From assembly GCA_039029355.1 (NCBI GenBank), contig JBCCGI010000004.1, forward strand, positions 124,001-188,000: a stretch of DNA of 64,000 bases, read 5' to 3'. This DNA comes from JBCCGI01 sp039029355 (GTDB taxonomy: Bacteria > Planctomycetota > UBA1135 > GCA-002686595). Position numbers and translations under genes: made by a program. Every line of letters begins with the position of its first letter. Positions within the stretch are counted from its first letter, which is position 1. Of the stretch, positions 43,569 through 52,320 are shown piece by piece. Under the pieces are notes generated by a model that saw only the letters and a program-made list of their open reading frames with translations, made no database searches and was not told where the DNA came from.

Positions 43569-44702
43569 ATGAGCTCTCCCGACGAAGCACGCGAGGCGCG
43601 TCCGCGCGCCGGCCTCGGCAAGGTTCTGGTCCGGCTCGGGCTGTCGCTGCTTGCGGGCTTGGTGCTGCTCGAGGTGGCGATGCGCGTCGTGCTCTTCGTC
43701 GACGTGCCCGGCCTGCAGAAGCTGTCGGTCCGCATGCGGCAGCCCGACAACTTCTACGCCAAGTTCGAGCCCGAGTACTGGACCACGTCGGTGCGCTTCA
43801 AGCCGCCCGAGCGCCTGCGCCCCAACCCCGGCTACGACCCGGTCACGGGCTGGCTCGGGCAGCGGATCGAGTCCGGGACCTACGCGCACCAGAGCGAGAG
43901 CCTCATCCTGTCGCGACGCCCGGTCCTGCTCTTCGGCGACTCGTTCGCCCAGTGCACAACCGCTCAGCGCGACTGCTGGGAGGGCCTGCTAGCGCGGTCG
44001 GACCTGGACCGCGACTACCTGCTGCTCAACTACGGCGTGGGCGGCTTCGGCTTCGATCAGACCTACCTGCTGATGCGAGGCGCGGTCGATCGCTTCCGCG
44101 AGCAGAACCCGGTCGTGATCGTGAGCGTGCTGGTCGACGACGACCTGGACCGGATCGTCCTGCCGTTCCGCGGCTGGCCGAAGCCGCTGTTCGGGTTGGA
44201 GGGCGGCGAGCTGATCGAGCCCGAGACCGTCGCCCCCGACACGCAGGCCTACATCGAACAGCACGCGCCGCCGGTGTGGTCGTGGAGCTGGCGCTACCTG
44301 CTACACGGTACGCGCCTGTTGCCCCGCTCGTGGCGCGCCGACCCCGAGGACGTGCGGGAGCGCATCCGCGAGCTGACGCACGCCTTGCTCCGCGCGATCC
44401 AAGCCCATCTCGACGCGCGCGGGGTGGACTGGTTCGTGCTGCTGTTCCACGGCAAGAGCTCGCTTACGCCCGGCGCGGTCAACCAGGTGTGGGAGCACGA
44501 CTTCCTCATCGAGACGCTGCGCGAGATGGAGATCCCCTACATCTCGTCGCGCCGCGCGCTGGTCGAGCATCGCCTCCGCACCAAGACCGAGCCGCCGCTC
44601 TACTTCTTCACCGGCGGGGTGAAGGGCGGGCACTACACGCCGCTGGGCAACGAGGCGGTCTTCCCCGCCATCCTGCGCGGCATCTCCGGCGACTTCGACT
44701 AG
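43569..44702 (+). CDS. SGNH-like membrane-anchored protein (tandem copy 2)
   Basis: A 377-residue protein starting at the ATG at 43569, with a membrane anchor at about residues 18-42. The motifs VLLFGDSFAQCTTAQRDCWEG, LLLNYGVGGFGFDQ and GGHYTPLGNEAVFPAIL match copy 1 in order and spacing. SGNH proteins of this kind are often accessory factors in acetylation of exported polysaccharides; here there is no neighbouring MBOAT gene, but one occurs at 10 kb. The gene begins 27 bp after copy 1 and is probably cotranscribed with it. Confidence 0.78.
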   Translation: MSSPDEAREARPRAGLGKVLVRLGLSLLAGLVLLEVAMRVVLFVDVPGLQKLSVRMRQPDNFYAKFEPEYWTTSVRFKPPERLRPNPGYDPVTGWLGQRIESGTYAHQSESLILSRRPVLLFGDSFAQCTTAQRDCWEGLLARSDLDRDYLLLNYGVGGFGFDQTYLLMRGAVDRFREQNPVVIVSVLVDDDLDRIVLPFRGWPKPLFGLEGGELIEPETVAPDTQAYIEQHAPPVWSWSWRYLLHGTRLLPRSWRADPEDVRERIRELTHALLRAIQAHLDARGVDWFVLLFHGKSSLTPGAVNQVWEHDFLIETLREMEIPYISSRRALVEHRLRTKTEPPLYFFTGGVKGGHYTPLGNEAVFPAILRGISGDFD

Positions 44703-44706
44703 GCCG

Positions 44707-45936
44707 TCAAGGCAGCACGACCGACGCCTCGAACAGCGTCTCCGCGTCTCCGCGTGCGCCCGTCCGCACCACGACGTCGAGCCGCCGCGCTACCTCGCCG
44801 CGGAAGACCTCGGCGCCGTCGGCGTACACCGTCAGCTCACGGTCGAGGTCCAGCGCATCGTCCGAGAGCAAGAGCTCGAGGCCGCTCGCCCCGCCCTCGG
44901 TCGTCACCCGCACGGCGTTCTCCTCGGGATCCAGATCGGCGACGACCACCGCGCCGAGCCGCGGCTCCTCCCACGCCAGCCAGTAGAGCCGCCGCGGCCC
45001 GCCGGCGCTCGGCTGCCAAACGACCCGCGCGGGGCACGCCTCGCGCCGTGCCTCCTCGATCGGGTCGTACACCGGATCGCAACCCTCGAGCGGCGAGCCG
45101 TGCTTGGTGCCCGGCACCTCGTGGTAGTGCCACGCGTAGCCGCCCCACAGCTCGCGCGCGGCGGCGATGCTGCGGTCGGCGGCGCGCGTCATCGACACCG
45201 GCGTAAGCGCGTCGTCGACCGCCTGGAACTGCGAGATCGGCAGGTTGCGCAGGTTGGGCACGACGCCGTCGCGCGGCGCCGAGCCGCGGTGGAGTGCGAC
45301 CGGCCCCCCCGAGAACGGCGTGAGCGCCGCGAAGCGGTCCGCGTGGCGCGCGGCGAGGCTCCAGGCTCCGATCGCGCCCGCGGAAGAGCCCGACAGCACC
45401 ACGCGGTCGGATTCCACCTCGAACGTGCGGAGCGCGGCGTCGAGCAGGAACAGCACCAGCCGCTCGCTGCCGGGGTCGGTCCACGCCTCGTCCCCGGCGA
45501 GCCGCCGCGGCCAGATCACGACCCAGTCGCGCTTCAGCGCCGCCAGGTGGAAGGGGTTCTGCGGCGGGATCGGCTTCGGCGCCGGCGCGCTGCGCCCGTG
45601 CAGGTGCAACAGGACGCCCTTCGGGCGCGCGGTCTGGCCGGCGAGGTAGTAGAGCCGTCCGTCCGCAAGCTCGTGCACTCCTGGGCTGGTCTCGAGCTCG
45701 ACACCCCGCGCCGCCTGGCTCAGCACGCGCTTGCGCCACGTGCGCACCTTCGACGCCGACAGCGGCTTCGCCTGGCGCAGGCGGGCGAGGATCGCACGCC
45801 GCTCGGCCTCGGCGTCCGCGTCGAAGGCGTCGAGCGCCAGGTAATCCTCGACCAGGCGCTTGCACTCCGACTCCGACGGCGGCTTGTCCTGGAAGCAAGC
45901 GAGGAGGGCGAGGAGCAGCGCGGCTACGAGCGGCAT
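44707..45936 (-). CDS. Alpha/beta-hydrolase lipoprotein (esterase/PHB depolymerase-like)
   Basis: A 409-residue lipoprotein. The ATG at 45936 opens MPLVAALLLALLAC (lipobox LLAC, Cys14). The hydrolase core follows a helical N-terminal region: VLLHLHGRSAP is the oxyanion loop, VVLSGSSAGAIGAW carries the nucleophile Ser (G-S-S-A-G), and VPGTKHGSPLEG supplies the likely catalytic His. The arrangement matches feruloyl-esterase/polyhydroxybutyrate-depolymerase-type enzymes. The last 100 residues are a separate beta domain. It converges on the tandem SGNH genes with a 4-bp gap. Confidence 0.8.
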   Translation of the reverse strand: MPLVAALLLALLACFQDKPPSESECKRLVEDYLALDAFDADAEAERRAILARLRQAKPLSASKVRTWRKRVLSQAARGVELETSPGVHELADGRLYYLAGQTARPKGVLLHLHGRSAPAPKPIPPQNPFHLAALKRDWVVIWPRRLAGDEAWTDPGSERLVLFLLDAALRTFEVESDRVVLSGSSAGAIGAWSLAARHADRFAALTPFSGGPVALHRGSAPRDGVVPNLRNLPISQFQAVDDALTPVSMTRAADRSIAAARELWGGYAWHYHEVPGTKHGSPLEGCDPVYDPIEEARREACPARVVWQPSAGGPRRLYWLAWEEPRLGAVVVADLDPEENAVRVTTEGGASGLELLLSDDALDLDRELTVYADGAEVFRGEVARRLDVVVRTGARGDAETLFEASVVLP

Positions 45937-45969
45937 CTCGGCCCATCGTAACCCGACCGGCAAGACGCA

Positions 45970-46017
45970 AGCGGCGCGCCCGCTCCCCGGCCCAGCCGCG
46001 GGAACGAGCGCGCCGCT
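45970..46017. terminator. GC-rich hairpin after the secreted protein gene
   Basis: AGCGGCGCGC (45970-45979) pairs with GCGCGCCGCT (46008-46017) over 10 bp around a 28-nt loop. It lies just past the stop of the gene at 46040-47140 on the minus strand and so may terminate it; no U-run follows. Confidence 0.45.
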
Positions 46018-46039
46018 CGAAGGCGTCCGCTCGCGAACG

Positions 46040-47140
46040 CTAGATGCCGATCGTGAAGTCGACCGCGTCGGTCAGGGCGATGGCGCCGATCGTGTCGACC
46101 TGCCCCGCCTGGCTCGTCAGCGAGACCCCGATGAAGTTGCAGTTCAGCGGGAACGGCACCGCGAAGGGGCTGCCGGAGCCGACCGGGCCGGCGATGACCG
46201 CCAGCGGGTTGGGCGCGACGACGCCGATCAGGAGCTCGCCGAAGCCGGGCACGAAGATCGGCGGCGTCGAGATGGAGGAGAGCGCCAGGAAGTCGAGCAC
46301 GGGGGTGCCGACGGCGGGCGTGGTGATGCTCGGATCCCAGGCCTGGCCGATCTTCGGCAACTGGGTGCCGACGCTCAGCACGCCGACGTTCACGCCGGTG
46401 CCGGCGCGCGGCGTCTGCGAGCCGGGCTCGGTCGCGTCGTCCTCTTCGAGCCGGAGATAGAACGACCCGACGCCGGTCGTCGGGAAGCCGAACGTGCCGA
46501 GGCAGATCCCGGTGGCCGCCGGAGACGGCACGTACAGGTCGAAGCCGTCGACGGTCGAGGTCGGATCCGAGCCGACCGTGATCAGCAGCGGCCCGGTGAC
46601 GCCATCGACGCCGACGTAGCTCCAGCCGACCGGACCGTCGGCGAGCAGGAAGCCGTCGCCCGCCAGGTCGACCGTGACGGTGAAGCCGGCCGGGTTGCCG
46701 TCGAGCGAACCCGGCAGGCCGGTGAAGCTGAGCCGCCGTGCCTCGGTTGCCACGTCGCCGACCGTGCAGGTGCCGAGCGTGCCCTCGTAGACGGCGATCT
46801 CGATGTCTGCGCCCGGGCCGCCCAGGGTCGGGTCGACCGCGGTCGTGCCGTAGGCGAACTCGAGCGTGCAGGTCACGCCCGACAGGGCGCCCGCCTTGAC
46901 GCCCCAGTCGACCCACTCCTCGGCGACGAGGGGCTGCCCGAAGAAGCCGCTGGTCGTGACGTTGCTGAACGTCGTGCCGGGGGTGTCTGCGAAGGGCGAC
47001 CAGGCGACGCCGGGGCCCACTCGACCCTGGTCGTCGATGCGGAGCGGCGTGATCGGACCCTGGATTCTTTGGTACGTCTGAGCCGAGGCCGCGGAGGCGG
47101 CGACGCACAGTCCCGCGGCGGCGAGGAGAAGTCGCTTCAT
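46040..47140 (-). CDS. Secreted protein of unknown function (planctomycete-type)
   Basis: A 366-residue exported protein; the ATG at 47140 gives a clear signal peptide (MKRLLLAAAGLCVAASAASA-Q). The mature part is beta-rich with Gly/Thr/Val-heavy strands and few charged residues. The C-terminus runs 'FVPGFGELLIGVVAPNPLAV ... GVSLTSQAGQVD ... LTDAVDFTIGI', a module common at the ends of secreted proteins in this group of bacteria and comparable to the end of the beta-helix protein at 7033-8199. No enzyme motif is visible. It may be a surface or extracellular-matrix protein. Confidence 0.65.
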   Translation of the reverse strand: MKRLLLAAAGLCVAASAASAQTYQRIQGPITPLRIDDQGRVGPGVAWSPFADTPGTTFSNVTTSGFFGQPLVAEEWVDWGVKAGALSGVTCTLEFAYGTTAVDPTLGGPGADIEIAVYEGTLGTCTVGDVATEARRLSFTGLPGSLDGNPAGFTVTVDLAGDGFLLADGPVGWSYVGVDGVTGPLLITVGSDPTSTVDGFDLYVPSPAATGICLGTFGFPTTGVGSFYLRLEEDDATEPGSQTPRAGTGVNVGVLSVGTQLPKIGQAWDPSITTPAVGTPVLDFLALSSISTPPIFVPGFGELLIGVVAPNPLAVIAGPVGSGSPFAVPFPLNCNFIGVSLTSQAGQVDTIGAIALTDAVDFTIGI

Positions 47141-47405
47141 CGTGCTGAAGGGAAGGACGGAAGGTTTTTCCGGTGGCTCCACGGGGTGAGAGAAGGTTGG
47201 GGGAGCGGTGGAGCTGACGAATCGTATCAGGAGATCGCATTGGTGGCGGGGCGCAGCACCCTCAGAATCCGGCCCAGCCAAAGCCCGAGACGGCCGATGA
47301 ATATCTTCCCGCCGAGGAGCCGCTGTTCGAGCTCCCCCCCCTGGCGCCGCTCCTCGCCCGCGTGAAGCGGGTCCCCGAGCCCCGTATAGGAGTGCCCCGA
47401 TCACT

Positions 47406-49379
47406 ATGCACGCCTTCAAGACCCCCCAGACCGAAGACGGGATGGTCATCGCGACCCGCCGTCTGGAGACGGACGACCTCGAGGTCGACGTCTCCATCCC
47501 GATCTCGCCCGAGTTCAGCGCCATGGTCCGCGGCCGGGGCCAGGACCTCGTTTTTGCCGCCCGCAGCCGCCTGGCGCGCCTGGGGGTCGAGGTGGTACCC
47601 ACCTCCGCGGTGAAGCTGGACGAGCGCGAGGCCTTCGTCACGGCCCGCGTCAGCGCGACGCTCGACGCCTACGACGTGGCACGCCACCTCAACGACGTCT
47701 TCCTCCCCGGCCTCGCGGTCGGGCGGCTGGTCTTCTGCCCCGAGGAGCGGCGGCTCAGCTCCGAGGAGCTGTTCGAGGAGGCCAAGAACCACCACCTCCA
47801 GCTCCCGCGCGACTTCTCGATCGACTCCAACGGCCGCTTCATCATCCGGCCGCACCGGAAGACGTACGAGCTCTCGCGCCCGCTGACCAAGGAGGAGGTG
47901 CTGTCGATCCTGACCCAGTTCGACGGACGCGAGCACCTGAACCGCCTGCAGGTCGCGCGCGACGTCAACCACGTCGTGCTGCCGCCCCACGGCGGCGTCA
48001 TCACGTCGTGCTCGATGTTCCTGCACCGCCACTACGCGGTGCTCGTGCGCGACGAGGCGCGCGCCGGGCGCCACCTGGCGGCGGTCGTGCTCGATCCGAT
48101 CTCGACGCGCGGCACGCGGGTCTTCCTCGAGTTCCGCAATACGACCGACAAGCCGATCATCAACCCGTACGTGCCGGCCGAGGTGTACCACGCCCTGCCC
48201 GAGACGAACGAGTCGCAGTTCTTCGTGAGCGACGTGCCGGGCGCCGACGCCGAGGCGCTCGCGCCCGCCGCCAAGCACCCCACCCTGGACCAGGTCCGGA
48301 ACGCCTTCGACGAGCTCGAGGTTCCCACGCCGCACTCGTACTCGAACCGGCTGGTGGCGACGTTCCAGACCGACGAGGACCTGACCAACTGCAAGCCGCA
48401 CGGCGCGTGGCGCGAGCGCGCTCCGAAGGCGTCGTCGATCCACGACGTCGCTTCGTCGCGCGACTTCACCGCGGGGCGCGAGATCGTGCAGCGCTTCGGC
48501 ACGAGCATCCTGGGCGACTTGCCGGACGACTCGCAGAGCACCCTGCTGCTCGGCTACTTCCCCAACCTGATCGAGCACGTGCAGATCTGCCAGGCCGCAC
48601 TGTCCGGCAAGATCAAGCGGCTGATCTTCCGCCGCCCCTCGTACGGACACGGCCCGTTCTTCTCCTCCAACGACCACTCGCGGCTCTCCGACTACGAGGC
48701 GCTGGGCCTCCAGGTCTACTGGTGCAACGACGGCCGCGGCCAGCTCGCGTACCACACGTTCCGGGGGCTGCGCGGCTACTTCTGCGAGCCGCAGAACGTC
48801 GAGCGCTTCCGCAACTCGCTGATCGTCGCGGTCTACGGCTCCGCCGCGCCGCTGCCCGAGCGCGAGGTGGCCAAGCTCCAGAAGCTGCTGCTCGAGCTCA
48901 AGGAGCTCTTCGGCGACGACCTCGCCATCCTGACCGGGGGCGGCCCCGGCGCGATGCAGCAGGCGACCGAGTTCGCGATCGAGAACGACCTCCTCGTCGG
49001 CGCGAACTACATCGAGACCGAGGACCAACCCACGAACCGCCTGGCGCACTTCTACCAGTGCTTCCAGGGGCGCAGCCGCCACGTGCGCCAGCGCTGGTTC
49101 GAGATCTCCAGCTTCCAGGTGTTCTGCCTCGGAGGGCTCGGGACCCTAGAGGAGGTCGGCCTGACGATGACCGACATGAAGCTCGGCGTCATCGAACAAG
49201 CGCCGCTCGTCTTCTACGGCAGCTCGGACACCGACCTCTACTGGCGCAACCTGATCGAGCAGTTCCTCGTGATGGCCGACGCCGGGCGCGCGCCCGAGTG
49301 GCTGCGCGACAAGGTGCTGCTGACCGACGACCCGGGCGAGATCTCCGCCTTCTACAAGCGCATTCTTGAGCTAGGTTAG
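47406..49379 (+). CDS. LOG-domain nucleotide nucleosidase-like protein with large N-terminal region
   Basis: A 657-residue protein whose C-terminal third (about 470-640) is a LOG/lysine-decarboxylase-like domain: VYGSAAPLPE, LTGGGPGAMQQA and FCLGGLGTLEEV, the last two being the PGGxGTxxE-type phosphoribohydrolase motifs, with Leu replacing the first Pro. LOG enzymes split nucleoside monophosphates to base and ribose-5-phosphate (PpnN, LonelyGuy). The first 450 residues have no obvious match and include HHLQLPRDFSIDSNGRFII and several His/Cys-rich stretches. PpnN also has an N-terminal extension but is shorter overall (about 450). The metal ATPase gene starts 17 bp downstream. Confidence 0.75.
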   Translation: MHAFKTPQTEDGMVIATRRLETDDLEVDVSIPISPEFSAMVRGRGQDLVFAARSRLARLGVEVVPTSAVKLDEREAFVTARVSATLDAYDVARHLNDVFLPGLAVGRLVFCPEERRLSSEELFEEAKNHHLQLPRDFSIDSNGRFIIRPHRKTYELSRPLTKEEVLSILTQFDGREHLNRLQVARDVNHVVLPPHGGVITSCSMFLHRHYAVLVRDEARAGRHLAAVVLDPISTRGTRVFLEFRNTTDKPIINPYVPAEVYHALPETNESQFFVSDVPGADAEALAPAAKHPTLDQVRNAFDELEVPTPHSYSNRLVATFQTDEDLTNCKPHGAWRERAPKASSIHDVASSRDFTAGREIVQRFGTSILGDLPDDSQSTLLLGYFPNLIEHVQICQAALSGKIKRLIFRRPSYGHGPFFSSNDHSRLSDYEALGLQVYWCNDGRGQLAYHTFRGLRGYFCEPQNVERFRNSLIVAVYGSAAPLPEREVAKLQKLLLELKELFGDDLAILTGGGPGAMQQATEFAIENDLLVGANYIETEDQPTNRLAHFYQCFQGRSRHVRQRWFEISSFQVFCLGGLGTLEEVGLTMTDMKLGVIEQAPLVFYGSSDTDLYWRNLIEQFLVMADAGRAPEWLRDKVLLTDDPGEISAFYKRILELG

Positions 49380-49396
49380 GGGCCCTCCGGGTCCCG

Positions 49397-51604
49397 ATGG
49401 ACACCGCGCCCCCGACCGAACGCCTCCAGATCCCGATCCGCGGCATGACCTGCCAGGCGTGCGCCCTGGCGGTCGAGCGCGCGCTCGCGCGCGTGCCGGG
49501 CGTGGCGCGCGCCGAGGTGAACTACGGCTCGCGCACGGCGACCATCGAGCGCGACGCAAGCCGCGCCAACGGTCCGGCGCTGCGGGCCGCGGTCGAGCGC
49601 GCCGGCTACGGCGTGCCCGACGACGCGGGTGACGCGGTGCGCTCGCTCCGCGAGGACGTCGAGTTCTCCGAGCGCGCCGAGGCCGACGAGCTGCGCCGCA
49701 ACCGGCGCGACGTGCTGCTCGCGCTGGCGCTCGGCGTTCCGACCGCGGTGGCCGTGGCTCGCGACGACCCGGGCCCGTGGCCGCTGCTCTTCGCCACACC
49801 GCTGGTCTTCGTCGCGGGCTGGCGCATCCTCGCGTCCGGCGCGAAGGCGGCGCGGCGCGGCGCGCCCGACATGAACACGCTGGTCGGCCTAGGCTCGGTG
49901 GCGGCCTGGGGCTCGGCCGCGCTGGCGCCGCTCTTTCCCGAGGTGCTGGGCCACGGCGTGCACCACTTCCGCGCCGCGGCGATGATCCTGGGCTTCGTGC
50001 TGATCGGCCGCTGGCTCGAGGGCCGCGCGCGCTCGCGGGCGGGCGGCGCGGTGCGGGCGCTCCTGGACCTGGCGCCGCCGACCGCGCGCGTCTTCCGGCG
50101 CGGCGAGGAGGTCGAGGTGCCGCTCGCGGAGGTCCGCCCCGGCAACCTGGTCCTCGTCCGCCCGGGCGAGCGCCTGCCGGTGGACGGGCGCGTGCTGGAC
50201 GGCCGCAGCACGGTCGACGAGTCCATGCTGACGGGCGAGAGCGTGCCGCTGGACGTCGGCCCCGGCGACGCCGTGCACGCCGGCACGCTGAACGGCCTGG
50301 GCGCGCTCTCGGTCCAGGCCGCCGGGGTCGGCGCCGACTCCGCCGTCGGCCGCATCGCGGCGGCGGTGCACGCCGCGCAGGGCTCGCGCGCGCCGGTGCA
50401 GCGGCTCGCCGATCGCGTCAGCGCCGTCTTCGTGCCGGTGGTGCTCGCGATCGCTGCCGCGGCCTTCGCCGGGACCTTGATCGCCGGCGGAGGCACGCCC
50501 GCCGCCGTCGGCCGCGTGGTGGCGGTGCTGGTGGTCGCGTGCCCCTGCGCCCTGGGGCTGGCGACGCCGACCGCGGTGATCGTCGCCGTGGGACGCGGCG
50601 CGCGCGACGGCGTGCTGATCCAGCGCGCGGGCGCGATCGAGGAGCTCGCCCGCGTCGACACCGTCGCTCTCGACAAGACCGGTACGCTGACGCGCGGCGA
50701 GCCGGCGCTCGCGCGCGTCGTGGCGCTCGGAGGTGAAAGCGCGGGCGACGAAGCGCTGGCGCACGCCGCAGCGGTCGAGCGCTCGAGCGAGCAGCCCCTG
50801 GCCCGCGCCATCGTCGCGGCGGCGGAGGAGCGCGGCCTGCAGCTCCCCCCCTGCCTCGGCTTCGAGGCCGAGCCGGGGCGCGGGGTGCGCGGCGAGGTGC
50901 GGGGGCTTGAGGTCTGGGTGGGCAGCCCGCGGGCCGCGGACGAGCGTGGGCTCGCCTCCGACGCGCTCGGCCGGGCCCTCGCAGGCGTGACGGAGCGCGG
51001 CGAGACGCCGGTCGTGATCGCGCTCGGAGCCGAGCCCGCCGCGGTGCTCGGCCTCAGCGACCGGCTGCGCGGGGAGAGCGCCGCCGCCGTGCGCTCGCTG
51101 CGCGAGCTGCGCCTCACTCCACGCATCCTGTCCGGCGACCACCCCGCGGCGGTGGCGGCGGCGGCCGAGGCCCTCGACATCGCGGAGCACGAGGGCCAGC
51201 TCACGCCCGCCGACAAGGCCGAACGGATCCGCGCCGCCCGCGCCGCCGGACGCCGCGTGCTGATGCTCGGCGACGGGATCAACGACGCGCTCGCCCTGGA
51301 GGCAGCCGACGTCGGCGTGGCGATGGGCGGCGGCGCGGACGTGGCGCTCGAGGCCGCCGACGCGGCGCTCCTCCGCGACGACGTGGCGGCGGTCGCCGCG
51401 CTGGTGGACCTGGGACGGCGTGCGATGGGCACCATCCGCCAGAACCTCGTGTGGGCTTTTGCCTACAACGCGATCGCCCTGCCGCTCGCGGCCGGAGCGC
51501 TGAGCCCGTGGACCGGGTGGACGCTCCCGCCGGCGTGGGGAGCCGCGGCCATGGCGGGATCGAGCGTCGCGGTGGTGCTCAACAGCCTGCGCCTGCGGCG
51601 CTAG
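49397..51604 (+). CDS. copA: Cu(+)-exporting P1B-type ATPase
   Basis: A 735-residue heavy-metal ATPase. It has one N-terminal HMA domain with GMTCQAC (Cys19 and Cys22), the phosphatase loop TGESVP, the membrane metal site CPC (382-384, ACPCALGLATP), the phosphorylation site DKTGTLT (Asp426) and the hinge GDGINDALAL. CPC in the sixth helix is the signature of Cu(+)/Ag(+) pumps. It exports monovalent copper from the cytoplasm at the cost of ATP. The preceding LOG-domain gene ends 17 bp before, a spacing that suggests cotranscription although the functional link is not obvious. Confidence 0.93.
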   Translation: MDTAPPTERLQIPIRGMTCQACALAVERALARVPGVARAEVNYGSRTATIERDASRANGPALRAAVERAGYGVPDDAGDAVRSLREDVEFSERAEADELRRNRRDVLLALALGVPTAVAVARDDPGPWPLLFATPLVFVAGWRILASGAKAARRGAPDMNTLVGLGSVAAWGSAALAPLFPEVLGHGVHHFRAAAMILGFVLIGRWLEGRARSRAGGAVRALLDLAPPTARVFRRGEEVEVPLAEVRPGNLVLVRPGERLPVDGRVLDGRSTVDESMLTGESVPLDVGPGDAVHAGTLNGLGALSVQAAGVGADSAVGRIAAAVHAAQGSRAPVQRLADRVSAVFVPVVLAIAAAAFAGTLIAGGGTPAAVGRVVAVLVVACPCALGLATPTAVIVAVGRGARDGVLIQRAGAIEELARVDTVALDKTGTLTRGEPALARVVALGGESAGDEALAHAAAVERSSEQPLARAIVAAAEERGLQLPPCLGFEAEPGRGVRGEVRGLEVWVGSPRAADERGLASDALGRALAGVTERGETPVVIALGAEPAAVLGLSDRLRGESAAAVRSLRELRLTPRILSGDHPAAVAAAAEALDIAEHEGQLTPADKAERIRAARAAGRRVLMLGDGINDALALEAADVGVAMGGGADVALEAADAALLRDDVAAVAALVDLGRRAMGTIRQNLVWAFAYNAIALPLAAGALSPWTGWTLPPAWGAAAMAGSSVAVVLNSLRLRR

Positions 51605-51655
51605 GACGCCCCCGCGGCAGGCCGCCCAGGAGGGCGATATTCGGCCCGCCTCGCC

Positions 51656-51949
51656 CTAGTCCTCGTCGTCTTCCGGCGTCTGCTGGCCGATCTGGTCCCA
51701 GAGTGCGTCCAGATCCTTGTCGCGGGACGCTTCGCGGGCCAAGCCGGCCTCGAACTTGTCCAAACCGGTCTCCAGGCGGCCCTCGGCGCGCTTTTGGGCC
51801 TCGTCCCAGTCCTGTTCGGTGACCTTGGGGCGGCCCTCCGCGTCGACCTCGCCCGCCCGCGCCCAGGTCAGAATCTTTTGCGTTCGGACATCCACCACAA
51901 TGCGGCTGTCACAACAAGGACAGCGGATTGCTACTTCCTTGGTCTCCAT
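51656..51949 (-). CDS. Small Cys-rich acidic protein, function unknown
   Basis: A 97-residue protein starting METKEVAIRCPCCDSRIVVD; Cys10, Cys12 and Cys13 form a CPCC knuckle like half of a zinc ribbon, with no second Cys pair later. The rest is helical and charged, with an acidic C-terminus (PEDDED). Proteins with a CPxCC start and a helical tail are common as uncharacterised small zinc-binding proteins. It converges on the copper ATPase gene with a 51-bp gap. Confidence 0.65.
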   Translation of the reverse strand: METKEVAIRCPCCDSRIVVDVRTQKILTWARAGEVDAEGRPKVTEQDWDEAQKRAEGRLETGLDKFEAGLAREASRDKDLDALWDQIGQQTPEDDED

Positions 51950-52084
51950 GGCCCCATCCTGCCGCCCTCGCGAGGGCCGGCGGCGCCTGGAACCGGGAAA
52001 TCCGCCGCCCCCCCCTCGGCCCGTTCTTTGCCTATCAGCAGCGACACTCGACCTGGGACCCTTGGGGGGTCAAAAGGAGCCTGT

Positions 52085-52228
52085 ATGCATCATCCGATCC
52101 GAAAGCCCATCGCACGAACAGCCGTGCTGAGGCGGCCCGAGGGAACCTGGATGCGACCCGAGAACCTGGTCGGCATCGCGCTCTGGAGCGGGCTCTTCGC
52201 CGTGCTCCTGACGCTGAGCTCGCTCTAG
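52085..52228 (+). CDS. Small single-helix membrane protein, 47 residues
   Basis: ATG at 52085 is preceded by AAGGAG at six-base spacing, a good ribosome site. The product has a basic N-terminal half and one C-terminal membrane helix (VGIALWSGLFAVLLTLSSL). No family was recognised. Its own upstream region and the strong hairpin after its stop support it as a separate gene. Confidence 0.55.
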   Translation: MHHPIRKPIARTAVLRRPEGTWMRPENLVGIALWSGLFAVLLTLSSL

Positions 52229-52268
52229 CCGAGAGGCCCCAGATCATCGCCGGCGACGCCGGCTGACT

Positions 52269-52309
52269 CCGCGCGGGGTGGGATGTGGCAGGCATCCCAC
52301 CCCGCGCGG
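52269..52309. terminator. 17-bp perfect hairpin between convergent genes
   Basis: CCGCGCGGGGTGGGATG (52269-52285) and CATCCCACCCCGCGCGG (52293-52309) form 17 perfect base pairs around a 7-nt loop. It lies between the 47-residue gene (plus) and the end of the 863-residue amidohydrolase gene (minus), as a bidirectional terminator would. A smaller GCCGGC hairpin lies just to its left. Confidence 0.75.
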
Positions 52310-52320
52310 TGCATTTGAGG

